Source: Vombatus ursinus
Taxonomy: Eukaryota > Chordata > Mammalia > Diprotodontia > Vombatidae
Length of the DNA stretch: 64,000 bases
Direction: 5' to 3'
NCBI RefSeq assembly: GCF_900497805.2
Contig: NW_020954570.1
Location: forward strand, 12,089,940-12,153,939
Each line of letters opens with the position of its first letter. Positions within the stretch are counted from its first letter, which is position 1. The position numbers were made by a program, and so were the translations under genes. Under the pieces are notes generated by a model. The model made no database searches. It saw only the letters and a program-made list of their open reading frames with translations, and was not told where the DNA came from. This document shows, piece after piece, positions 37,966 through 48,600 of this stretch.

Positions 37966-38240
37966 CTCCCTTTCCTCACTCTTCTGCTTGGCCAGATTTA
38001 CCTTGTCCCTGTTCATTTCACACAACATTCCATCTCTCTGCTTCTCTGTTTTTGTACTTGCCCGCATTCCTGGACTGCAATTCTTCCTTTCTTCTCCCCT
38101 GCATAATCTATCTTTAAGATAAAACTCAAGCATCACTTTCTTCTACATGAAGCCCCTCCATCAATTTTTATTGCCTTCCTTCTTATACTATCTTATATTT
38201 AATTACTTTTTTTATTTCTATGTATTAATTCTGTACATAC

Positions 38241-38465
38241 TTTGTGGTTGTTGAATTATATCCAACTGCATTTGGGGTTTTCATGGCAGAGATACTGGAG
38301 CAGTTTGCTATTTCCTTCTCTAGTTCATTTTACAGTTGAGAAAACTGAGGCAAATAGGATTAAGTAGCATGCTCAAAATGACACAGCTAATGAGTGCCAG
38401 GTTATATTTGTACTCAGGAAGATGAATTTTCGTGACTCCAGGCCCACCACTGTGCCACCTAGTTG
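38241..38465 (-). mobile_element. marsupial SINE nested in L2, 11-bp target duplication
   Basis: TTTGTGGTTGTTGAATTATATC to 'GTGCCACCTAGTTG' with TCTGTACATAC on both sides (38230-38240, 38466-38476). The right-hand copy has since grown into a (CATA)n run. Confidence 0.9.
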
Positions 38466-38470
38466 TCTGT

Positions 38471-38500
38471 ACATACATACATACATACATACACACACAT
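38471..38500. repeat. (CATA)n microsatellite
   Basis: Tandem ACATACATACAT expanding from the SINE target duplication. Confidence 0.9.
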
Positions 38501-38774
38501 GAATCTTTATCTCCCCCATTAGAATGCAAGCTCCTTGTGAGTAGGGATTATTTCCTTTATTGTATTTGAATCCCCAGTGCCTAGCACAGTTCCTGGCACA
38601 AAGTAGGTGTTTTAATAAGTCACTGATTGGTTGATAGGAATGTTAGTGGTAGCATGAATTCTTCTATATAGAAGCAGGCAATTGGAAATAAAGAATCAGA
38701 GCTCTTGGGAGAAAGTCAGAGTACTGGATATAGATTTTGAATTCACAGAGGTAATAATTGAAGCCATGGCAATC

Positions 38775-38832
38775 GGTGAAGTGGGGAGGGCGGGGAGAGA
38801 GAGACAGAGAGAGTGAGAGAATGAGAGAGAGA
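38775..38832. repeat. GA-rich simple repeat
   Basis: Imperfect GAGA tract. Confidence 0.85.
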
Positions 38833-39287
38833 ACCAAGTAGGATAAGGAATCCATAAATAGGCACTAGCTGTATGATCTTGAATAAATCATCTGTAAAAT
38901 GGCAAGAAGGGAGAGTGTACTCTAAAGGCCCGTTTAGCTCTCAAAAATTTATGATCCTGTGACTCAGTGACAAGTCTAGAGCTACCTCGTCATCATTCAT
39001 TAGTACACATTCTTTATCTAGAATTATATCTCACTCTGCATTCCCCTTAACTAACAACCTGACTTTGGGGGAGGTTATCCAAACACTAAAATGGGTATGA
39101 TTGTATGGGATTAGTAGAATTAGTGATGACTAGCTCAGCTAAAAAGGCTGCCGCTCTGGGCTTTGGTTAAGGAGAACTGCATTATAAATGCAGCCCGTTC
39201 TTGTAGATGTAGTGTTTTATATTTTTAAAACTGACAAATTTCACTTGAAATTTTAGAAAACCTCGTGGAAGCCTGAGCTCAGTGTGG

Positions 39288-39300
39288 CCAGCAGGGGGCG
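39288..39300 (+). promoter_or_regulatory. candidate CTCF core site
   Basis: CCAGCAGGGGGCG agrees with the vertebrate CTCF core (CCASYAGRKGGCR) at every position. It lies about 320 bases upstream of the PHAX ATG at the left edge of the CpG island. A motif match alone does not show occupancy. Confidence 0.5.
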
Positions 39301-39475
39301 TGGTGGGGGCGGGGAGTGGGGTGGCCTGCAGGGGGCGGGGAGTGGCAGGGCCNNNNNNNNNNGGGGCGGGGAGTGGGGTGGCCTGCAGGGGGCGGGGAGT
39401 GGCAGGGCCTGTAGGGAGCGTGACCTGCAGGAGCGGGGGGTGGTGTCGTCTGCAGGGGGGTAGGGGCGGGGGAGG
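39301..39475 (+). repeat. 26-bp GC-rich minisatellite, interrupted by an assembly gap
   Basis: Tandem units of 26 bases beginning GGGGCGGGGAGTGG and containing CCTGCAGGGGGC or a variant. Two clear units flank the run of Ns on each side, with decayed units continuing to about 39475. Each good unit carries a near-CTCF core (CCTGCAGGGGGC, one mismatch). Copy number in the real genome is unknown because of the gap. Confidence 0.85.
39353..39362. other. assembly gap (10 Ns)
   Basis: Ten Ns. The 47 bases before the gap (39306-39352) and after it (39363-39409) are identical, so the gap lies inside the minisatellite and its true length is unknown. Any reading frame across it is meaningless. Confidence 0.99.
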
Positions 39476-39617
39476 AGCGAAGAACGGGCGCGAACCTGGT
39501 CCTTCTCTCCGCACTAGCCGCAGCGGGAGAGGAGGAAAAGGAACTGGACTTGGCGGAACTACTTCCTGCCGTGCTGCCGGAAGTGGCCTCCGGTACGGTT
39601 TCTCCTCAGAGGGGAAA

Positions 39618-39686
39618 ATGGCGCTCGACGTTCGGGGCATGGAAGACGGCGAGCTCTCCGAGTCGGATTCTGACATGACGGACACG
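39618..39686 (+). CDS. PHAX: PHAX coding exon 1
   Basis: Twenty-three codons, MALDVRGMEDGELSESDSD then MTDT, with donor GTAAGG. The start matches human MALEVGDMEDGQLSDSDSDM. The ATG sits in AAAATGGCG, a favourable initiation context that also fits a YY1 core. The exon lies in the CpG island. Confidence 0.96.
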
Positions 39687-42600
39687 GTAAGGAATAGCGA
39701 GCAGCCCCTGCAGCCCCCGTGGCGGGGGAGGGCGGGGAGAGGGTCGCGTCACCCTGTCACCCCTGCCCCGCTCCCGGCCGGCGCGGGGAGAACCGGGCCC
39801 TGCGGACCCCGCGCTCCAGTAGATCAGCGAGCGTTTGTTCCTCGCGTTCTGGGGACAAGCGGCGTGGTGCGGGCGGCCTTGAAGTCCGGGAGATGCTACC
39901 GCGCGCCCCAGCGTCCTGGCTGTGGGAGTTCCCTTAACCCTCAGTACTGCGGGGCAGCTCTGCTAGACTCCGGTCTGCTGAATAGATGCCACGCTGCAAT
40001 GATGGAGTGACTCTCCTCTTCTGGGAGTTGCTCCAGTGTCGAAGTCACAGATGCCCTCCCGAGCCTTACAGGCTCCAAGGAGCATATCGACAGGATTTTT
40101 CTGCACCACACATTTTAGCCCTTAATTTGTGCTATTTGATGTCTTAATTCCTGAACTAAACGTTAGAAGGTTCTTGGGAGTGTGGAGAGGGATGTGCTTC
40201 TGCAGCTCAGACAAATGACATGAGTGAAGAAATTCTGTATACTTACTGTTGCTTATTAAATAATTTGTGTTAAACAACAAAATCCAGTTAATGCCTTTTA
40301 TCAGGTATTTTACTGACGTGGATTAGTAAAGTTTTAGTGTGGGGTATTTTTTTAAGGCTACACATGATGGTCAGACAAGCTTAATCAGTGATTATTTTAA
40401 GCTCGTGCCCTCTCTTGGATGTCATGGTATTAAATGTAGAATAGTCAGGATCACTGCCCCACAGGCATTTTTCATCTAATACGGAAACAACCACGGACTA
40501 GCCTAAAGGGAACTGTTTTAAACACAAAAGAGAAGACTCTCCAAGAGAAAGGTTAGTTTAAATGGCTGTTATTTAGCCTTTCATTTTCAAATATGCTAGC
40601 AGCAATTTTAAAAAATCTATTGCAAGAATTCACATTAGAGCCAACAAGCCCAGATTATAGTTCTGTGGTTTTTGTTAAGGAGGAAATGTTATTAATGAGA
40701 CATATTGCCCAGGCAGTAGTGTTTTATATTTTTTAAATTGTCAAATCCCATATGAAATTTCTGAAAACTAGAAACTAGTTTGGCCACCGGACTTCCTTTG
40801 AAGTCTCATCCGGTTTTAGAGTGGACCAGGTTTAATATAGCTGTGAGATTATTTTCTTTTAAAAAATGGTAATGCTAATGTGGTACGATTGGGGTGGGGT
40901 TAACCTTTTATGAAGTTAATTGTGTTTTATTCATTTACAGAAAGTACCAGATGGCAATATATCTTTCAGGCCTTTCCAGAGCAGCATTGCAGTCTCTCCA
41001 GTATCACATTATCGAACTATTAAGGGTGTAGAATCAAGTGAGGAAAGCTTTTCTGATTCAGACGATGACAGCTGTCTTTGGAAACGAAAGAGACAGAAAT
41101 GTTTTAATCCTCTTCCCAAACCAGAGCCTTTTCAATTTGTACAGAACAATCAGAAACAGCATATTCTGGGAGGGAGGAAGATTAACAACATATGGGGTGC
41201 AGTGCTACAGGAACAGAGTCAAGATGCAGTGGCTAATGAACTTGGTATACTGGGAATGGAGGGCAACATTGACAAAAGCAGACAGTCAGAGACTTACAAT
41301 TATTTGCTGGCTAAGAAGATAATGAGGGAATCGAAAACTGAAAAACTAGATAAAGAGTTAGATGAATATATGCATGATGATAAAAAAGCCGGTCCTAAAG
41401 AAGAAGAAAATGGACAAGGTCATATGAAACGGAAACGACCTATCAAAGACAGACTAGGAAACAGAATAGAAATGAACTATAAAGGTCGATATGAAATTAC
41501 AGAAGAGGATCCTGAAGAAAAAGTAGCAGATGAAATTTCTTTCAGGTAAGTCCTTAACTAGCTATCATGTCCTTCACATTAATCTGATCAGTTGTCTCAT
41601 CCCTAGCAAAATGTCCCTAATATAAGTGTACATATAGTTGTTCAGTCTTATCCAACTCTTCATGACCCTATTTGGGATTTTCTTGGCAAAGATACTGGAG
41701 TGGTTTGCCATTTCCTTCTCCACCTTATTTTACAGATGAGGAGATAGAGGCACACAAGGTTAAGTGACTTGCCCAGGGTCCCACAACTAGTAAATGTGCG
41801 AGACTCAATTTGAACTCTAGTCTTCCTGACTCCAAGGCAGACATTGTATCACTGAACCACCTAGCTGCCCGAGTGTGTATATAGTTACCATTTTGGTTTA
41901 AGATTTTAAATGATTTTGCATTAAATAAGTAAACTGTAATTATATGTCTCTATAGGAACATGATTATGTGTTATTATTTTTTAAACTTGATGTTAAGGGA
42001 AGACATGGCAGGAACTTTAATGGATGTACATAAATTTGAACAGGATCCTGTGGAACAATTTGTCAGACTTTGAATTCAGTAAGTTTGATCATGTATTTGC
42101 TTATCAATATACAACAAAAGGTTATAAAAATAATTAGATTTAAGTTTTCTATCTCTTTTGTATCCTGAGGCCTCTTCTCTTTTCCCTCAATACTATCTTT
42201 TTTGCTCATCTCATCACTCCCTTTCATTCGACTATCATCTCTTTGTAGATGTTTCTACACCCACACGTGCACACATGTACCCACCCATTCGCTCACTCAC
42301 TCACTCGAGCTCATTCTCCCTAGTCTCTCTTGAGTGCCAGTCTCATATAACCAGGTGCCCTCTTGGACATCTTGACCTGGATATCAAATTTAACATATCC
42401 AAAATGGAATTTTTCTCCCAAACTCCCTTCTTCCTAATTTCCTTATTACTATTGATGGTACCATCACCCTGTTCACTCAGCTAAGAAACTTCAGTGTCAT
42501 TCTTAACTCCTCACATTTCAGAGTCATTCTGTTGCTATATCTTGTCATTTCTACCTCTACCACATCTCTAGTGTACATGCACTACTCTCACAGCTACTGC

Positions 42601-45600
42601 CCTTATTACCTTTTGCCTGAACTATTTCAATAGCTTTCTAAGTGCTCTCCCTCTTTCAGCTCTGCTCGACTGCCAAAATGGGTTTGTGCATATCACCTTC
42701 CTACTCATTAAACTACAGTGATTTCCTGTTAGCTCTAGAGTCATCTTCAAATCCAGTCTGCCTAATAAACGTCTTCACAACCTATTCCCTCTCTATTTTC
42801 TCTGTCATCTTATACTTCTTCCCATGTACTTGCTATATCAGTCTACGTGCTGTTCCTCACTCATTACACTGTCTCTCTGGGCCTTTCTACTTAACCACTA
42901 TTTCTGGAATGCTCCCTTTCCTCACCTCTTCCTCCTAGTTTTCTTGGCTTCCTTCATGACAGCTTAAATGCCATCTTCAGCAAGAAGGCTTTCCTAGTGT
43001 CCCCAGTTCCTCATTAAAATAAGCCTAGGAAATTATAATGACAATATTCCTTTTCTCCTTGTTAACCAGTCAGAGTCGATTGCTACCTGTCAAAGACAAC
43101 CCCTTCTCCAAAGGTATTTAAGCATTCCGGGCCTCCAAGGTTTGTCTTTGACTTCCAGGAGGGCCATTGACCTAATTTTATTGATTATTTGCTAGCCATA
43201 ATTAATAAATTGATCATTAATTACCCAGAAACTATGTCTCTCAAACTTTTCATTTGTCATAATTCTAAATTTGATGGAGAGTAAGAAAAAAAATGTTAGG
43301 AGTATGATTGCTCTGCAGGGGTGAGGAACCTGTGGCCTCTAGGCCATAGGTTCTCCACCCCTTCATTTGTCAGTTTTCAGTGGTAGTACCAGTTTAAAAA
43401 AATTAGAATATGGGGGAGAAATTGGTAGTAGAGATAGAATCATAAAATTTTAGAGCTAAAGATTGTGTGATATAACTTCATTTTACAGTTGCCCCAAGAG
43501 GTTATGTTATTGTTTGAGATTTTAGAAATATTTCCATTTCTTTGCATATGTGGCTTAAAAAGTTAATGTTCGTGCTTATTTTTAAATACTTTTAAAAAAA
43601 TATGCACCCTTTGACCCAGCAATACCAAGCCTAGGGCTGTATCCCAAAGAGATCATAAAAATGGGAAAAGGATCCACATGTACAAAAATATTTATAGCAG
43701 TTCTTTCTGTGGTGACAAAGAATTGGAAATTGAGGGGATGCTCATCAATTGGGGAATGGCTGAACAAGTAATAGTATGTGAATGTAATGGAATACTACTG
43801 TGCTATAAGAAATGATGAGCTGGAGGACTTCAGAAAAACCTGGAAAGACTTGTATGGACTGATGTTGAGTGAAGTGAGCAGAACCAGGAGAACATTGTAC
43901 ACAGTAACAGCCACATTGTTCCATGACTGACTTTGATAGACTTGGGTCTTAGCAATGCAAAAATCTAAGACAGCTCCAAAAGACTCGGGATAGAAAATGC
44001 TATTCGCCTCCAGAAAAAGAACCATGGAGTCTGAATGCAGATGGAAGCATACTATTTGCTCTCCTTTTCCTTTGTTGTTTTGTTTTATTTCTTCTTTCTG
44101 GTGGTTCCTCCCATTAGTTCTAATTCTTCTATACATCATGACTAATGTGAAAATATGCTTAATATGAATATACAAGTAGAGCCTATATCATATTATATGC
44201 CATCTTGGGGAGGAAGAGAAAATTTAAAACTCAAAATCTTGTGGAAGTGAATGTTGAAAACTAAAAATAAATAAATTATATTAAAAAAAAAGGAAGGAAA
44301 ATATACAAAATTATTCTAGAAAACTTCTGATGAAGAATGCTACCCACATCCTGACATGGGAGATAGACTAAAATTAGCAGAATGAAATACACATTGTTGG
44401 ACATGGTCAATATAAGAATTTGTTTTGTTTGACTCTACATATTTGTTACAAGTTATTTTTTTCTTTCTTTCTACAGTGCTAAGGGGGTGTTGTGGGAGGG
44501 AGAAAAAAATGCTTGATAATTGAAAAAAATAATTTAAAACAAGATAATATATGCAAGATAATTTTCTGTGCATTCACGTACAGGAGAATTATTTTTCAAC
44601 CACTATAAAACAAACAGTAAGGTTAATATTACTTTATGTGCTCCTTTTGTAGGCTTCAGGAACCAAAGAAAGATCTGATAGCCCGAGTAGTAAGAATAAT
44701 TGGAAACAAAAAAGCAATTGAGCTTCTGATGGAAACTGCAGAAGTTGAACAAAATGGTGGACTTTTAATAATGGTAAGATAAACAGTCTACTTTTTTCTT
44801 TGTTTTTCTATTGCTTGGACAAACTTTGCCTCCAGTTATTTATTTACCATTGATGTGGAATTCACTTTAGAATTAGTACTCAGTCATTGATCGTCAACTT
44901 AATTAGGCCAAAAGGTACAATTAAAACTGGTGAAAGTGTCAAATGTTGCAGAGAGGTCGGTAGGGATATGGATTAATAAAAGGTTGGATTTGACGAGATC
45001 ACGGAACTTTTGAGAGGGCAGTTTCAGTTGAGTGATGAGATTAGAAGCCAGATTGAAAAAGTTTGAAAAAATGGATGAGAATAAGTGGAGACAATGAGCA
45101 TAGATGGCTTTTTCTAGAAGTTTGGTGGTAAAAGAGAGAAAAGAAAGGACTGTTTCTACCAGGGATGGTAGGATTCCATAAAGTTTTTGTGTTGTTGTTG
45201 TTGTCGTCCTGTTTTGTGTTTTTTTGGTAATGGCTTTACAGTAGCAAAGTGATTCTTAAAATATCTTTCCTTGATCTGTTTTCTAGGTCATTTGTCTTTA
45301 CCATGAGATAACTTGAATTTTCTTTTTCTTCCCCCAGTCTTTTGACTTTCTCTAAGCATTTCTTAATTGTTTCATACTTACTGGCTTCTATTTGGTCTGT
45401 TTTAATTTTTCAGGGAGTATTTTTTGTTTCTTAAATAAGGTTTTGTACCTCTTATTCCAAGATATAACTTCTCTTTCCAAATTTTTCTTCCATAGCTCTC
45501 CTTTTTTCCCCATTCTTTCCTTTAGTTCTCTTATTTGTTTTTTTAAAAGAATTTTTTAGCTTTTTGTTTGTTTGTTTGTTTGTTTAACTTCCTTCATCTC

Positions 45601-48600
45601 TTCTAAGAATTCTGGTTGAACTTGTGCCCAAATTGTATTTTTCTTTGAGATATTGCCGGTAAATGTTTAGGAGTCTTCTTTTTTGGGGTTTGTGTGTTGA
45701 ACCGTGCCTATCACTATAATATCGATTTATGAAAGAAGGAAACAAACTTTTATTAAGTGCCTACTCTGTGCCAAGTGCTATTACAAATATCTCATTTGAT
45801 CTTCACAGCCACCCTGTGAGATAGATGCTGTTGTTATCCCCATTTTACAGTTGAGGAAACTGAGACAGGCAGGTTAAGTGGTTTGCCAAGGGTCACATAG
45901 CTGGTAAATGACTGAAGCCATGTTTGAACTCAGATTTTCCTGACCTGGCTGTGGTGGTATTTTTTTTTTTCCTTTGTTTATTCTGCTAGCCTCCTTCTTT
46001 ACTTTGGACTTTATGTTGTAGCTGGGCTCTGCATGCTTCTAGTGGGAATATGGATACTTACTTTTGTCCTCTTGGACCAAAAAAAAAAAAGCTTTCTTGG
46101 GATATTGAATGTTCTGTTATTCTAGGATTTTAAGGACAGGTCGGGCTGAGAACCTGAAAACTTTCGCAAGCCAGACTAAGTTGGATCACTGCCCTTTTGG
46201 TCTGTGAGCCTGACCTTTCTTTGAGTCTGAGCAACACTCCATTGAGCAGTCTCTGTTTGGAAAAGTTCTGGTAGACAGTTGCTGGACTCAGCTGGGAAGC
46301 TCTGTTCAGAGTAATAGAACTCTAAGTTCTCTTTTGATCTTGGATTCCTGCCTTGATTATTCCACTGCAGGCTTCAAACTGGGCTGAAGGCTAGAACTGA
46401 TAATTTTACTCTGTTCCTGGTGTCAAAGCTACATAGTAACTGCCTGTTTCTGAACTTGTTCCTCACTCAGTACATTGCTCAGTACCCGAAATTACTCCTT
46501 ACACTAGAACATCAATTTTGGGCACAGATGCCCTCCTCAGTCTGCCCTGGGTCGGTGACCCAGAACTGGATATTAAATGAAAAGACTATCAGTCAGCACT
46601 TGTTCCCACACCTTCATGAGGTTTTGATGCCCTGAGCTTTATAACCTCTTCTTTCAGTCTCTGTTTCAAGAATATTCCACCTCTGGCCACACTCTGTCCC
46701 TAGTTTCATTAAGTCTTCTATCTCCCTAAGCCAATCTGGGCTGAAAAAATGACTCATTGTGATTTTTTTTCTTGGATTTCTGGATCAGTACTTAGTTTGG
46801 GGTTTTTCTAGGTCTTTGTGGAGGAAGTATGCTGCAAGAGCTAGGCTATCCTTCATACTACTCTATCTTGACTCCTGCTTTCATTTCGTTAATAATGTTT
46901 TCTTTTAGTGTATCCATTTGATTTATAAAAATCATTTTTAAAATTTTTCAAATTTCTACTTCATCTGTTCTAGGAATTTTAATTTAACTTTTACTCATGA
47001 CACGTTTTTCTTTGAGGTTTTGATTGTAGATGATTTGGAGTCATTTTCTTCTTTTGGGTTGATGTCTTAAGCACCACTGTCACCATTATTGCTCTTTATG
47101 GTAGGATTCTTTTTTTGTTTGCTCATTCTTCCAGCCTACTTCCCAAAGACTGAGTTCTGCACACTTGTAGAGGAAATATCTGGGCTGGATTTGTGTGCCC
47201 TTGGTTTATGCTGTTTCATTCAGTTGGTCAGTCAGTAAAAATTAAGTGGTTGGAATGGATGTGGGAAAATTGGAACACTAATGCATTTTTTGATGAAATT
47301 GAGAATAGATCCAACCGTTTTGGAGAACAATTTGGAACTATGCCCAAAGGGCTATAAAAATGTGCATACCCTTTGACCCAGCAATAGCACTTCCAGGGCT
47401 GTATCCCAAAGAGATCATAAAAATGGGAAGAGGACCCATATGTACAAAAATATTTATAGCAGTTCTTTCTGTGGTGGCAAAGAATTGGAAATTGAGGGGA
47501 TGCTCATCAATTGGGGAATGGCTGTGAACAAGTTATAGTATGTGAATGTAATGGAATACTACTGTGCTAGAAGTGATGAGGAAGTAGAATTCAGAAAAAC
47601 TTGGAAAGACTTGTATGAACTGATGCTGAGCAGAACCAGGAGAACTTGTACACAGTAACAGCCACATTGTAGGATAACTGACTTTGATAGACTTAGCTCT
47701 ACTCAGCAATGCAAGGATCTAAGACATCTCCAAAAGTCTCATGATGGAAAATGCTATCCACATCCAGAGAAAGAACTATGGAGTTTGAATGCAGATCAAA
47801 GCATACTATTTGCTCCTTTTTTTCTTGTTCTGTTTTGTTTCTTCTTTCTTGTGGTTCCTCTTACTGGTTCAAATTCTTCTTTGCAACATGACTAATGTGA
47901 AAACATGTTTAATAGGAATGCAGTAGAGTCTATATCAGATTGCATGCCTTCTTGGGGAAGGAGGGGGAGAAAATTTAAAACTCAAAAGCTTATGGAAGTG
48001 ATTGCTGAAAATTAAAAATAAATTAATTCTAGAAAAAGAAAAAATGTATTAAGTGCTTACTAAATGCCCAGCACTGTACTAAGTACTTGGGATACAAAGA
48101 AAGTTGAAAGACAATCCCTGCTCTCAAGGAAAACATGAAAACAATTATACAAACAAGCCATATAGAAGATAAATTGGAGATAATTGATAAAGGGAAGGCA
48201 TTGGAATTGAGGGGAATTAAAGGGTTTTTTTTTTTCTGTAAGGTGGGATTTTAGTTAAGACTTGAAGGAAACCAGGGAAACAAAGGGGAGGAAATGATGA
48301 GAAAATTCTAGCCAGTAAAAATGTTTGGAGTTAGAAGAGCGTTTTGTGTAAGAAGGCCACTATCACTGGATTGAAGAATAAGTGGTGGAGAATGAGGTAT
48401 TAGAAGACTGGAAAGGTAAAGGGGTAGGGGTAGGGGCAGGTCATAAAGGGTTTTGAATGCCAAACAGCATTTTATATTTGATCTTAGAGGTAATGGGGAA
48501 CCACTGGAGTTTATTGAATGGTTGGGGAAGAGGGGTGCAGTGATACTTAGGAAGATCACTTTGGCCACTGAGTAGAGGATAGGCTTTAGGGAGGAAAGAT

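Larger units (their letters stand above)
37966..38640 (+). mobile_element. L2 3' end split by a SINE
   Basis: Starts in ORF2 3' sequence and ends with AGAATGCAAGCTCCTTGTGAG and 'CCCAGTGCCTAGCACAGTTCC', forward. Broken by the SINE at 38241-38465. Confidence 0.8.
39275..40000 (+). promoter_or_regulatory. PHAX: PHAX CpG-island promoter
   Basis: The only strong GC- and CpG-rich stretch in the window. It contains many GGGCGG (Sp1-type) boxes and no TATA box, as usual for a housekeeping promoter. Two ETS-family cores in inverted orientation, ACTTCC at 39561-39566 and CCGGAAGT at 39577-39584, sit 34-57 bases upstream of the ATG, and a YY1-like AAAATGGCG spans the start codon. The island extends into intron 1 to about 39990. 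Confidence 0.8.

Noticed and set aside
37672-38136. 154-residue minus-strand frame
   Set aside because: Covers the boundary of two opposed L2 fragments; not a conserved protein.
28264-39617. A shared bidirectional promoter for ALDH7A1 and PHAX
   Set aside because: The start codons are 11.3 kb apart and each gene has its own CpG-containing flank, so a single bidirectional promoter is not supported.
39182-39685. Pro/Arg-rich frame on the opposite strand of the PHAX promoter
   Set aside because: It is the shadow of PHAX exon 1 and the GC-rich repeat, and also crosses the gap.
39282-40010. A 242-residue open frame across the CpG island
   Set aside because: It runs through the Ns and the GC-rich minisatellite; the real PHAX exon 1 is in this region with a donor at 39687. 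A GC-rich chance frame.
41038-41322. 94-residue frame inside PHAX exon 2
   Set aside because: Alternate-frame shadow of the PHAX coding exon.
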